From Mesorhizobium sp. BR1-1-16 (GTDB taxonomy: Bacteria; Pseudomonadota; Alphaproteobacteria; Rhizobiales; Kaistiaceae), in the NCBI RefSeq assembly GCF_020165495.1, contig NZ_JAIUIE010000015.1, positions 1 through 64,000 on the forward strand: a stretch of DNA of 64,000 bases. Reading direction: 5' to 3'. The notes beneath the pieces were generated by a model. It saw nothing but the letters and a program-made list of their open reading frames with translations. It did not search any database and had not been told where the DNA came from. The position numbers and the translations under genes were made by a program. Of the stretch, positions 1 to 8,558 are shown in pieces (the first letter of the stretch is position 1; the number at the start of each line of letters is the position of its first letter).

Positions 1-2
1 CC

Positions 3-1484
3 CTTGCCCCGCCCCCGAGCCCGCAAGTGCCGAAGCCCAAGTTGCGACGGGACGCAACGGTGATCGCACCGGCTGGCCCGCCTGCCCCAGCCGGTACGGG
101 AACGATCATTCTCGCGATGGTGCCATCAGCACACATGGCGCCCCCCGGCGAGCCGGTTGCTGCAATCTCGGGGGGAGCCTTCGGCAGACCGCCCTCGCCG
201 TCGAGCCCGCCTTTGTCCCAGGACGACGTTGTCGATGCAGCCGCGTTCGCCAGCTATCCCTCGCCGAACCCGTTGGTGGCCGCCGCCGCGCCGCTCCTCA
301 TGGCACTTGGCAATTTGCGTGCCTTGCCAGTACGGATCGAACCGACGGAACTCGCCGGCCGCTTGGCGAATCTGATCCAGCGGTTCAACGATCGAATTGC
401 TGTTTCGAGTGTATCGGAGGCGGACGCGCGCATCGCCGTCTTTGCCCTGTGCGAGACCTGCGACGACATCGTGCCGACGCTGCCCGGCATCGACCGAGAC
501 GCTTGGCTACAGATCGGCATGCTGTCGCAGTTGTTTCGTACGACAACCGCCGGCCGCGGCTTCTTCGATGCTCTGAACAAGATGCTGGCGACGCCGGAGG
601 CGCATCAGCCGCTTCTCGAATTGATGTATGCCTGCCTCTCTCTGGGCTTCGAGGGGCAGTATCGCGGAATGGACCGACGCGAAGGGTTGGAGCGGGTCCG
701 GCGCGACGTCTACGACACGCTGCGTTACTTCAAGCCGCGCCCCAGCGAGTTGTCACCGCATTGGACACCGTCACCCGCCACCGTCCAGCATGAACGGCGC
801 CTGCCGCTCTGGGCTGTCGCCGCCGCGGCGGTTGCTCTCGTGACGGGTGCCTTTTTCGGGATGCGGAGCGTCATCACCGACCGGGGCGAAGCGTTGGCCG
901 GTGAGCTTCTGACGCTCGCGCCATCTGCGCCGGCAGCGATCCAGCGGGCCAGCTTCGTTCCCTTTACCGAAGATGTGAAGCCACCAGAGGTCGTCCAGCA
1001 GCGCATCGCGCTTATCCGTGCGGCTCTTGCCAAGGAGATCGCGCTCGATGTCCTGACTGTGGAGGCCAAGGGCGACTTCATTCAGATCGAGATCGGCAGC
1101 CAGCTTCTGTTCAAGTCGGGTCAAGCTAAAGCCGATCCGAGTTTCGATCCCGTCGCCACGACGATTGCGGCGGCGCTGGACACACAAAGCGGCGCCATCC
1201 GCATCATCGGCCATACCGACAATATCAAGCCGAGCAAGTCGAGCGCCTTTAAGTCCAACTACGACTTGTCTCTGGCGCGCGCCGAGGCCGTCCGGAGCGC
1301 GATTGCACCGAAGCTGGGCGATGCGGCACGGGTCAGCGTCGAGGGCAAGGGCGAGGACGAGCCAGTTGCTGACAATGCCAACCCGGATGACCGCGCCCGC
1401 AATCGTCGCGTCGATATCCTGATCCCCAAGGAAGAGGCGCCATCGCCACTCGAAGTCCGGATAGAGCGGACGGGCGGGCAATGA
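3..1484 (+). CDS. tssL: TssL (DotU/IcmH) with C-terminal OmpA domain; probably 5'-partial
   Basis: TssL is an inner-membrane protein of the T6SS membrane complex and works with TssM and TssJ. Counting from the GTG at 27, a proline-rich N-terminus is followed by a DotU domain (about residues 74-240), one membrane helix (about 258-277) and an OmpA-type peptidoglycan-binding domain (about 360-470) with a GHTDN motif near residue 394. The frame stays open leftwards to base 3, still proline-rich, so the true start may lie outside the window. Its TGA overlaps the tssM ATG by 4 bases, which implies translational coupling. The N-terminal stretch DATVIAP resembles the short threonine motif that PpkA kinases phosphorylate in some TssL proteins; that link is inference. 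Confidence 0.92.
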   Translation, partial: LAPPPSPQVPKPKLRRDATVIAPAGPPAPAGTGTIILAMVPSAHMAPPGEPVAAISGGAFGRPPSPSSPPLSQDDVVDAAAFASYPSPNPLVAAAAPLLMALGNLRALPVRIEPTELAGRLANLIQRFNDRIAVSSVSEADARIAVFALCETCDDIVPTLPGIDRDAWLQIGMLSQLFRTTTAGRGFFDALNKMLATPEAHQPLLELMYACLSLGFEGQYRGMDRREGLERVRRDVYDTLRYFKPRPSELSPHWTPSPATVQHERRLPLWAVAAAAVALVTGAFFGMRSVITDRGEALAGELLTLAPSAPAAIQRASFVPFTEDVKPPEVVQQRIALIRAALAKEIALDVLTVEAKGDFIQIEIGSQLLFKSGQAKADPSFDPVATTIAAALDTQSGAIRIIGHTDNIKPSKSSAFKSNYDLSLARAEAVRSAIAPKLGDAARVSVEGKGEDEPVADNANPDDRARNRRVDILIPKEEAPSPLEVRIERTGGQ

Positions 1485-4400
1485 GAGCCTGGGTGCTGCA
1501 CGTCTACAGTGCTTTGTCGCTGGCAGGGTTCCTCGCCGCCATCTGGTATGCGGGGCCGCTGGTCAGCGTTGCCGGGATGCAGCCTCTGGGATCGTCGATT
1601 GTACGCGCCATCATCATTGCGGCGCTCGTCCTTCTTGCTGCGACCTACCGCATCGCGCGAGCCTGGCAGGCGCGTAGGGCGGAGCAAGCACTGGAATTGG
1701 CAGCGCGCCGCACCGATGAGGTCGGCAACGATGCACCGGTGCTGGTGGCGCGCATGGGGGAGGCGATCGCGACGCTCAAGCGTTCGAGCGGGCGTCGCAA
1801 CGTGCTCTATGAAGTGCCCTGGTATGTGATCATCGGGCCCCCCGGCGCTGGCAAGACGACGGCGCTTCTCAATTCAGCGCTGCGATTTCCCTTCGCGGAG
1901 ACCGGCGCGAGCGATCCTGTCGCCGGGGTCGGTGGCACGCGCAATTGCGACTGGTGGTTCGCGGAAGATGCGGTGCTGATGGATACTGCTGGTCGCTTCA
2001 CCACGCAGGAATCGAACCGTATCGAAGACGCCAAAGGTTGGCTGTCATTCCTCGCGCTGCTTAAACAGAACCGGCCGCGCCAGCCGATCAACGGCGTTAT
2101 CGTTGCCATCAGCATCGCCGATTTGATGTCCCTGCCGCGCGAAGGCATGGCGCTGCGCGCAGCCGAGATCCGCGACCGCCTGCGCGAACTGCGCGATACG
2201 CTTAGGATCGAGTTTCCGGTCTACACGCTCTTTACCAAGGCCGATCTGGTTGTCGGCTTCGAAGATTTCTTCGGCGCGCTCGACCAGGATGGCCGCCGCA
2301 AAGTATGGGGCGCGACCTTTCAGAGCCTCGATCGCGCTCTCAACACGGCCGGCAGCGCGCCAGCCGAGTTCGACGAATTGGCGGCGCGCCTGACCGAGAT
2401 GACGCCGGATCGCCTTCAGGAAATCGGCGACACCGTCGCCCGCAACGCCGCTTTCGCGTTTGCCGCGCAATTCGCGGCACTCAGGGAACGCGTTCTGCAG
2501 TTCCTGGGCGAAGTGTTCGATCCGACGGTCGGCAACCCCTATGCCCATTTGCGCGGCTTCTATTTCTCTTCAGGCACCCAGGAAGGCACGCCGATCGACC
2601 AGTTGCTCGGCGCGATGGGCCGCACCCTCGGCCGCAAGGCCGAGCCGCATCTTTCGGGGACCGGAAAGAGCTTCTTCCTGCACGATTTGTTCAAGCACGT
2701 GATTTTCGCCGAGGCGGGCTGGAGCACCTTCGACCCGTCCGCAGACCGCCGGACCCGCCTGTTTCGCGGGCTCGGCCTTGCGACCATAGCGCTTGCAACG
2801 GTCGCCGCGCTCGGCGTGATGGGGCTGAGCTTCTGGAGCAACCAGACGCTGATAACGGCCACCGCCGGCGCTCTCGATCAGTATCGGACCAATGCAGGAA
2901 AGACCGCCGGCGAGATGATGATCTCCGATTCCGATCTCGGCAACGTGCTGTCGGGCCTCGACGCCCTGCGCGACCTGCCGGCGGGCTATGCCAGCCGTGC
3001 GATGCCAACGCCGCAGTTGGAGATGTTTGGACTGAGCCAGCGACCACGTCTCGTGTCGGCTGCGACGACAGCCTATCGCGAGGCGTTGGAGCGCGGCTTT
3101 CGTTCTCGACTGCTGCTGCAGCTGGAGCAGACCATACGCGCCAGGATGGCCGATCCGGGCGGGCTCTACGGTCCGTTGAAGATTTATCTGATGCTCGGTG
3201 GCAAGGCGCCCCGTTCCGATGACGACATGATCATTTCGTGGCTGACGCAGGACTGGCAGCAGAACCGCTATCCCGGAGCCAGCAACAGGGCGGGACGCGC
3301 CGATCTCGAGGACCATCTGCGGGCCATGCTGGCGCTCGATGGCGATGTGGCGCCGACCTATGAACTCGACAAGTCACTGATCGAATCCGCGCAGCGCTCG
3401 TTGAGCCGCATGACGATCGCCGACAGAGCTACGGCGCTGATGCAGGCAGATGCGGAAACGGCGGCACTTGAAGACTTCTCGGTCGTCAAGCGGGGCGGCT
3501 TGCAGGCCTCGCTGGTCTTCGACACGACCGATGGCTCCGACCTCGCCAAGATGGTTGTCCCCGGCATCTACACCTATGAAGGCTTCAATCGCGTCTACAT
3601 GCCGGAACTGGCGCGCATCGCCCAGAAACTCACCGATGATCAATGGTTGATCGGCGCTGACCCCGGTCGGGAAGGGGGTGGCACTGATCTTCTCCGGCTC
3701 GGGCCGGAGTTGCTCGATCGCTATGGCAAGGATTTCGCGGCGGCGTGGAACGGAGTCCTGGATAAACTGAAGTTCAAGCCGCTCGCGGCAAACAAGCAAT
3801 ATGTGGCGCTGTCGGCCGCCGCTTCGCCAGACTCGCCGCTGCGCCATCTCTTTGAAGCGGTCGCCCAGGAAACGGCGATCACGCGCGTGCCGACACCCGA
3901 CGAGGCAGAGCGTTTCGCCAGCGCGACCGGCTCAGCTCTCAGCGACGAGGACATGGCCAAAGGTCTTGGCCGGATCGGCATCGACTATGCCACCGGCAAG
4001 TCCCAAAACCGCGCCGGCGGTGCCTTTGCCCGCATGGCGAATCAGGCTCCGGGCGCGGCGATCGAAGCGCCGTTCCGGCTCTATCAAACGCTGGTGGCGA
4101 GCGGGCAGGGGCAACGTCCCATCGACGCGCTAGTGCAGAATTTCCACGATATCTACCAGAGCCTCCTGCTGGCGGCGCAGGCACCGCAACAGGGCGAGCG
4201 CATCAGCGCCAATCTGCAGCTGCAGATTTCAGCTCTCCAAACCAATGCTTCTCGTTTACCGACGGCATTGGCGCGGATGGTCAATGCGGCCGCCGACGAC
4301 TTCGAGGGCAATGTGGCGGAGGTCTCGATCGCCCAGCTCAACCAGTCACTTGCCAACCAGGTCGCCGCTTCCTGCCAGAAAGTGATCGCCGATCGATACC

Positions 4401-5023
4401 CCTTCGCCGCCACCAGTTCCAGCGATGTTCCGCTTGCCGATTTCACCGCGCTGTTCGGACCGAATGGCATTTTCGATCGCTATTTCGCGCAATCCCTTGC
4501 GAGGTTCGTCGATGTGAGTGCCCAAGGCTGGACCTGGAAGCAGGAGACGCGGCTCGGCCGGGAGCTGTCCCAGTCATCGCTGAAGCAGTTCCAGCGTGCG
4601 GCCACCATCCGGGACGCGTTTTTCTCGGCGGGCAGCGCCGCGCCATCGCTCACCATGGTTGTCGCCCCGTTCTCCCTCAACGCCAATGCCGATACGGCCA
4701 TGCTGACCGTAGGCGGGCAGTCGGTACAAAGTCTGCGGGCCGGCGGTTCGCCCAGCACCCTGACCTGGCCGAGCGGCAATGGCGGCGCTTCTCTCGCCCT
4801 GACGCCGCAAATGTCCGGGCGCGATTCCAGCGTGGCGTTCGACGGCCCGTGGGCCTTCAAGCGGTTGCTTGATATGGCAACGATCACACCGAAGGACGAC
4901 AAGCAGGAAGTTCGCTTCGTGATAGGGGGGCGCGACGTGACCTACGTTATGCAGGCCGGTGCCGGAGGCGCCGCCTTCGCTTTCGCCACGCTGGCCGATT
5001 TCAGCTGCCCGTCCACGTTTTGA
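1481..5023 (+). CDS. tssM: T6SS membrane subunit TssM (IcmF)
   Basis: TssM is the large inner-membrane subunit that links TssL to the outer membrane part of the T6SS envelope complex. The 1,180-residue protein has two membrane segments in the first 60 residues and a cytoplasmic NTPase-like domain with an intact Walker A motif, GPPGAGKTT, near residue 118. A third membrane helix lies near residue 435, and a long periplasmic part with an IcmF-related region and a beta-rich C-terminus follows. The length is normal for the family. The ATG overlaps the tssL stop (ATGA). The gene ends 164 bases before the next reading frame, and that gap shows no clear structure. Confidence 0.95.
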   Translation: MRAWVLHVYSALSLAGFLAAIWYAGPLVSVAGMQPLGSSIVRAIIIAALVLLAATYRIARAWQARRAEQALELAARRTDEVGNDAPVLVARMGEAIATLKRSSGRRNVLYEVPWYVIIGPPGAGKTTALLNSALRFPFAETGASDPVAGVGGTRNCDWWFAEDAVLMDTAGRFTTQESNRIEDAKGWLSFLALLKQNRPRQPINGVIVAISIADLMSLPREGMALRAAEIRDRLRELRDTLRIEFPVYTLFTKADLVVGFEDFFGALDQDGRRKVWGATFQSLDRALNTAGSAPAEFDELAARLTEMTPDRLQEIGDTVARNAAFAFAAQFAALRERVLQFLGEVFDPTVGNPYAHLRGFYFSSGTQEGTPIDQLLGAMGRTLGRKAEPHLSGTGKSFFLHDLFKHVIFAEAGWSTFDPSADRRTRLFRGLGLATIALATVAALGVMGLSFWSNQTLITATAGALDQYRTNAGKTAGEMMISDSDLGNVLSGLDALRDLPAGYASRAMPTPQLEMFGLSQRPRLVSAATTAYREALERGFRSRLLLQLEQTIRARMADPGGLYGPLKIYLMLGGKAPRSDDDMIISWLTQDWQQNRYPGASNRAGRADLEDHLRAMLALDGDVAPTYELDKSLIESAQRSLSRMTIADRATALMQADAETAALEDFSVVKRGGLQASLVFDTTDGSDLAKMVVPGIYTYEGFNRVYMPELARIAQKLTDDQWLIGADPGREGGGTDLLRLGPELLDRYGKDFAAAWNGVLDKLKFKPLAANKQYVALSAAASPDSPLRHLFEAVAQETAITRVPTPDEAERFASATGSALSDEDMAKGLGRIGIDYATGKSQNRAGGAFARMANQAPGAAIEAPFRLYQTLVASGQGQRPIDALVQNFHDIYQSLLLAAQAPQQGERISANLQLQISALQTNASRLPTALARMVNAAADDFEGNVAEVSIAQLNQSLANQVAASCQKVIADRYPFAATSSSDVPLADFTALFGPNGIFDRYFAQSLARFVDVSAQGWTWKQETRLGRELSQSSLKQFQRAATIRDAFFSAGSAAPSLTMVVAPFSLNANADTAMLTVGGQSVQSLRAGGSPSTLTWPSGNGGASLALTPQMSGRDSSVAFDGPWAFKRLLDMATITPKDDKQEVRFVIGGRDVTYVMQAGAGGAAFAFATLADFSCPSTF

Positions 5024-5187
5024 GAGCGGCAGCCTGGCGCCGAGGCAAGCTGCCATCCGAGATGAGACCTGCAGCAGCATCCTATTTGCCGACGGCTTTA
5101 TTACTATCCCTGTAGCCGTAGCTCGTGGCACATTGACTGAAGCGATCCGCGGAAAGGCGAGGGCGCTTGGTCAGCGCTTCATGGAAG

Positions 5188-5457
5188 ATGAGTGACGTGG
5201 CGTTCACGTTGTCAGGCCATGGCGTAAGCTGCGAACGCGGCAGGTTCATCTTCGCCATCGACGGACTGACGGTGCATGATGACAGTTCCGGGATTGAGTT
5301 TGCGTGGTTGGCTTCATCGCAATCGATCCTCGAGCCCTTGCTTGCCGACACGCTGTGGCGCGGCGATGCGGGTGATGTGACTGTCATCATGGTGCGCGTG
5401 TCGGCTGGGCGCGTATTCGAGGCTGGCAAGGCCCTGATGGCCGAGGTGGCGAACTGA
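5188..5457 (+). CDS. Small protein of unknown function between tssM and the PpkA-like kinase
   Basis: An 89-residue reading frame that I do not recognise. It has no signal peptide, membrane helix or cysteine pair. It begins MSDVAFTLSG and is rich in beta-forming residues, and may be a small cytoplasmic accessory protein. Its TGA overlaps the kinase ATG (TGATG), so it is almost certainly co-translated with that gene, which is the main reason to accept it. The start is uncertain. An in-frame TTG at 5167 has a better purine-rich sequence upstream (GGCGAGGG) than the ATG at 5188 and would add seven residues. Confidence 0.6.
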   Translation: MSDVAFTLSGHGVSCERGRFIFAIDGLTVHDDSSGIEFAWLASSQSILEPLLADTLWRGDAGDVTVIMVRVSAGRVFEAGKALMAEVAN

Positions 5458-8057
5458 TGGCCAGCGAAGACGACAAAACCCGCATCGGATCGGGCGGCAT
5501 CCATGCCGGACCCGGCACGCAGCTCAGCGGCACCTATGAACTCGACGAGCGCATCGCGTTCGGCGGTATGGGGGAGGTCTGGCGCGGCCATAACATTCAG
5601 ACCGGCGACCACGTCGCAATCAAGATTGTCTTGCCGGAGCTGGCACGCGACCAAACAGTTTTGTCGCTTTTCCGCAAGGAAGCCTCGATCCTCAACCATC
5701 TGTCACATGATGCGATCGTCCGCTATCACGTCTTCACCGTTGATCCCGGCATCGCGCGGCCTTACCTCGCCATGGAGTATGTCGACGGCGAATCGCTCTT
5801 CGACATCATGCGGCGCGGCCCGATGCCGGTTCACGACGTGTACCGGCTCTGTCACCGTCTGGCTTCGGGCCTCGCCGCGGTGCATAAGGCCGGCGCTATC
5901 CACCGCGACCTTTCGCCCGACAACGTGATCCTGCCGGGTGGCCAGGTCGACCGCGCCAAGATTATCGATTTCGGCATTGCGCGTTCCGTCAGCTTCGGCG
6001 GAGAGACGCTGATCGGCGACAAGTTCGCCGGCAAGTATGGCTATGTCTCACCCGAACAACTCGGGCTTTACGGCGGCGATGTCACCGATCGGTCGGACAT
6101 CTACAGTCTCGGGCTCGTCTTGGCGGCGGCTCTGCGGGGCAGGCCGCTCGATATGAGCGGTTCGCAGCTGGATGTCGTCCTGAAGCGCCAGGCCGTGCCT
6201 GATCTCTCAGAAATCGATGAGAGCATCCGCTCGATCATTGAGGCGATGCTGCAGCCCGACCCACAGGAGCGGCCGGCCAGCATGGCCGAGATCGCCAGGC
6301 TGACCCGCTTCGATCTTCCTGAGGAGGTGGAGGAAAGCGTTGCGCCTCGCGTTGCGGCGCTTCGCGAGAGATTGGCCCATGCGCGGTCCACGCCGCCGCT
6401 CGGTAGCTCGGGGGCCTCGTCACCTACGAACCATACTGGACCTGCGCCGCCACCCGCCTTCGTGCCACATGAGCCCCCGCGCCATCTCTCGCAGCCCCAT
6501 GCTGTTGTCGCGCCCGCCGCGCCGCCGCCGCCAACGCCAACGCCAACGCCAGAGCCGCCACCACGAAAGCGCGCCTTGGCTCTGATCGTGGTCGCGGCCC
6601 TGATCCTCGTCAGCGGTGGGGCATTTCTGCTGTTTGCGCCGGCCTCGCAGAATGAGGCGGGCAATGGCGGTGTGCAGCAGGCTGTGACTCCAAACAGCTC
6701 CGAACCGAGCAACCAATCATCCTCTCCTCCGCAGTCAGATCAGACGGCCAAGAATGACTGCATGCTTTATCGCCTGGGCCTGCTGCGGACGGACCAGATC
6801 GCCAGCAAGAAAGCGGCTTTGGATCTTTGTCCTAACCGGCCCATGGAAAAGCCCGCAGTCGCGGCCGCCCAGCTTGGGCCGGCGAAGGTGGCAGCTGATG
6901 GGCAGAACGCGGTCGATGCCCCGCCGCCAGCCCTGGTGAAGACCGATCCTGCGCTGCCCCGATTGGGCGCCAACACGAATTCGTCGACGGGTAGCGGTGC
7001 AACGGCGACTGGCAACGCGGCTGCCGATAGCGCGACCCGCGAGGCTGGGGCGAGCCAGAAGCCGCCGATCGGCAATCCAATCGGCGCCAAGCCGCCTGGT
7101 GACAACCCGGCAAATGGCGGCACGGCCAGCAGTCAGGCGACGGTGCCGCGTTCCAGCCCTACGGCATCCGATGATGGTCAGCGGGCGGCCGCTGAGGCCC
7201 CGGAGCCTGCGGGGTCCAGCCATCGTCCAGGTGATCAATCTGCTGCCGCAACGGTCAAGCCCGGTGAAAGCGCCCCCAAAACCGGAGAAACGGATCGGTC
7301 CGGGGCGAGCCGGCCATCAACGCCGATTCTGGCCTCGAACAACCTCAACGGAACCGAGGTGGCGATGACGCTGCCAACTCCGGCTGTTCCCCAACAGCCG
7401 GAGTTGGCGCCCGTACCCCTCGATACGCCCGCCCAATGGGTCAGGTGGCTCGATGGATACGATGGCGGCGACTGCTTCTATGCAAAGGCGGCAGAAGCAA
7501 CCGGGCGGACTATAAGCATCGAAGGCTTTGGCAGTGCCCAAAGGCAGTTCGAAACGATGCGCGTCAGTTTCCAGACAAGGTTCCACCTCGAACCGACAGT
7601 CAGCATGGGTCTGATCGAGCCCTCGCAGTGTGAGGTGGCCAAGTTCCTTCGTGCGTTGGGCGAGAGCGATGTCGAACAGCCGAAGCTCGTGCTCGACGCC
7701 ATGTCAGTTACCGACGGCGGGCTGGTTAGTGGTTCTCTGGAAACCTATGGCGGCCTGATCTCCAACGTTATGTTGATCGACCACAAGGGCATGGCGATCA
7801 ACCTCGATGATCGCATCAGCGTGCAGTATGGCAGGGCCAATTTCAGCATCCCGATGGGCCTCAATGCGGCCGACAAAGCCGCGGGTAAGCCGGTTCCACT
7901 GGTCATGCTGGTGATCACCGGGCGGCAGGCCATCCATGCAGCCGATTTCTCCACGCCCCAGCCGGCAACAGTCGCGCTGTCGCAGATCCTCAACGAAATC
8001 CGCGGCAAAGAAAGCCAGTTCTCCGCCACGGCGAAGTATTTCCGGCTCGGAGGTTGA
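5457..8057 (+). CDS. ppkA: PpkA-like transmembrane Ser/Thr protein kinase
   Basis: A 866-residue kinase of the T6SS threonine-phosphorylation pathway. The cytoplasmic kinase domain (about residues 26-290) has a glycine loop (FGGMGEVW), the VAIK lysine K56, a catalytic loop HRDLSPDN at 149-156 and DFG at 171-173, so it should be active. The loop has Ser where Lys is usual. A proline-rich linker leads to one membrane helix (about 373-395), then a long Pro/Ala/Ser-rich periplasmic linker and a folded C-terminal domain (about 650-866) shared with the second kinase at 14525-16435. The N-terminal DDKTRIG resembles an FHA-binding threonine motif. Likely targets are TssL or an Fha protein; this is inference from PpkA systems. 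A strong hairpin lies inside the gene at 7373-7408. Confidence 0.92.
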   Translation: MASEDDKTRIGSGGIHAGPGTQLSGTYELDERIAFGGMGEVWRGHNIQTGDHVAIKIVLPELARDQTVLSLFRKEASILNHLSHDAIVRYHVFTVDPGIARPYLAMEYVDGESLFDIMRRGPMPVHDVYRLCHRLASGLAAVHKAGAIHRDLSPDNVILPGGQVDRAKIIDFGIARSVSFGGETLIGDKFAGKYGYVSPEQLGLYGGDVTDRSDIYSLGLVLAAALRGRPLDMSGSQLDVVLKRQAVPDLSEIDESIRSIIEAMLQPDPQERPASMAEIARLTRFDLPEEVEESVAPRVAALRERLAHARSTPPLGSSGASSPTNHTGPAPPPAFVPHEPPRHLSQPHAVVAPAAPPPPTPTPTPEPPPRKRALALIVVAALILVSGGAFLLFAPASQNEAGNGGVQQAVTPNSSEPSNQSSSPPQSDQTAKNDCMLYRLGLLRTDQIASKKAALDLCPNRPMEKPAVAAAQLGPAKVAADGQNAVDAPPPALVKTDPALPRLGANTNSSTGSGATATGNAAADSATREAGASQKPPIGNPIGAKPPGDNPANGGTASSQATVPRSSPTASDDGQRAAAEAPEPAGSSHRPGDQSAAATVKPGESAPKTGETDRSGASRPSTPILASNNLNGTEVAMTLPTPAVPQQPELAPVPLDTPAQWVRWLDGYDGGDCFYAKAAEATGRTISIEGFGSAQRQFETMRVSFQTRFHLEPTVSMGLIEPSQCEVAKFLRALGESDVEQPKLVLDAMSVTDGGLVSGSLETYGGLISNVMLIDHKGMAINLDDRISVQYGRANFSIPMGLNAADKAAGKPVPLVMLVITGRQAIHAADFSTPQPATVALSQILNEIRGKESQFSATAKYFRLGG
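7373..7408 (+). repeat. Perfect 16-bp inverted repeat inside the kinase gene
   Basis: The arm GCCAACTCCGGCTGTT at 7373-7388 is exactly repeated in reverse complement at 7393-7408 around the loop CCCC. It lies in the Pro-rich periplasmic linker of the kinase. In RNA it would form a very stable stem. No T run follows, so it does not look like a simple terminator. Confidence 0.85.
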
Positions 8058-8066
8058 TGCCGTGCC

Positions 8067-8558
8067 ATGGCCTGCCATCCCGCTGACCGGCTCGCGCGCC
8101 ATCCCGATCTGCATTGCTGTGTGACGGCGATCCTGCGGCGCCAGCGCGTCCGCTTGTCTGCGTTTTTCCTCGCAGCCCTCTTCGCCGCCTTCGGGGCGGG
8201 TGAAGCTCATGCCGAATTCACCGTCTGCAACCAGACGCTGGATGTGGTCAATCTCGCCGTCGGACAGCAGGTCGACGGCATCTACCAGACTGACGGCTGG
8301 TGGACGGTCGGCGTCAATCAATGCGTCAATTTGATCAGGGAAGAGCTGAAAAACCGCTACGTCTATGTCTACGCCACCGACGCCTTCGGCGACGCCATTC
8401 TCAACGGCTCGACCGAGATGTGCATCGATCGCCGCCGCTTCACCGTGCGCGGCATCGACGAATGCTGGCAGCGGGGCCACATCGCGGCGCGCTTTTATGA
8501 GGTCGATACCCTCTCGCAAATCCGCTGGACGTTCTTCCTTGTTGGAAGCGGCCAATGA
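8067..8558 (+). CDS. DUF1036 family exported protein
   Basis: A protein with a hydrophobic signal segment ending near GEAHA and then a DUF1036-type domain: FTVCNQT, TDGWW, a conserved cysteine in NQCVNL, an aromatic RYVYVYA strand and a MCID motif. DUF1036 proteins are small exported proteins of unknown function, common in alphaproteobacteria. The gene starts just after the kinase and its stop overlaps the next ATG (ATGA), so it belongs to the same operon. The start is uncertain: ATG 8067 has GGAGG twelve bases upstream, while GTG 8121 would give a tidier signal peptide. Confidence 0.75.
   Translation: MACHPADRLARHPDLHCCVTAILRRQRVRLSAFFLAALFAAFGAGEAHAEFTVCNQTLDVVNLAVGQQVDGIYQTDGWWTVGVNQCVNLIREELKNRYVYVYATDAFGDAILNGSTEMCIDRRRFTVRGIDECWQRGHIAARFYEVDTLSQIRWTFFLVGSGQ

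Noticed and set aside
6531-6552. Short CCAACG tandem in the first kinase
   Set aside because: It simply encodes a Pro-Thr linker; too short to treat as a separate repeat element.
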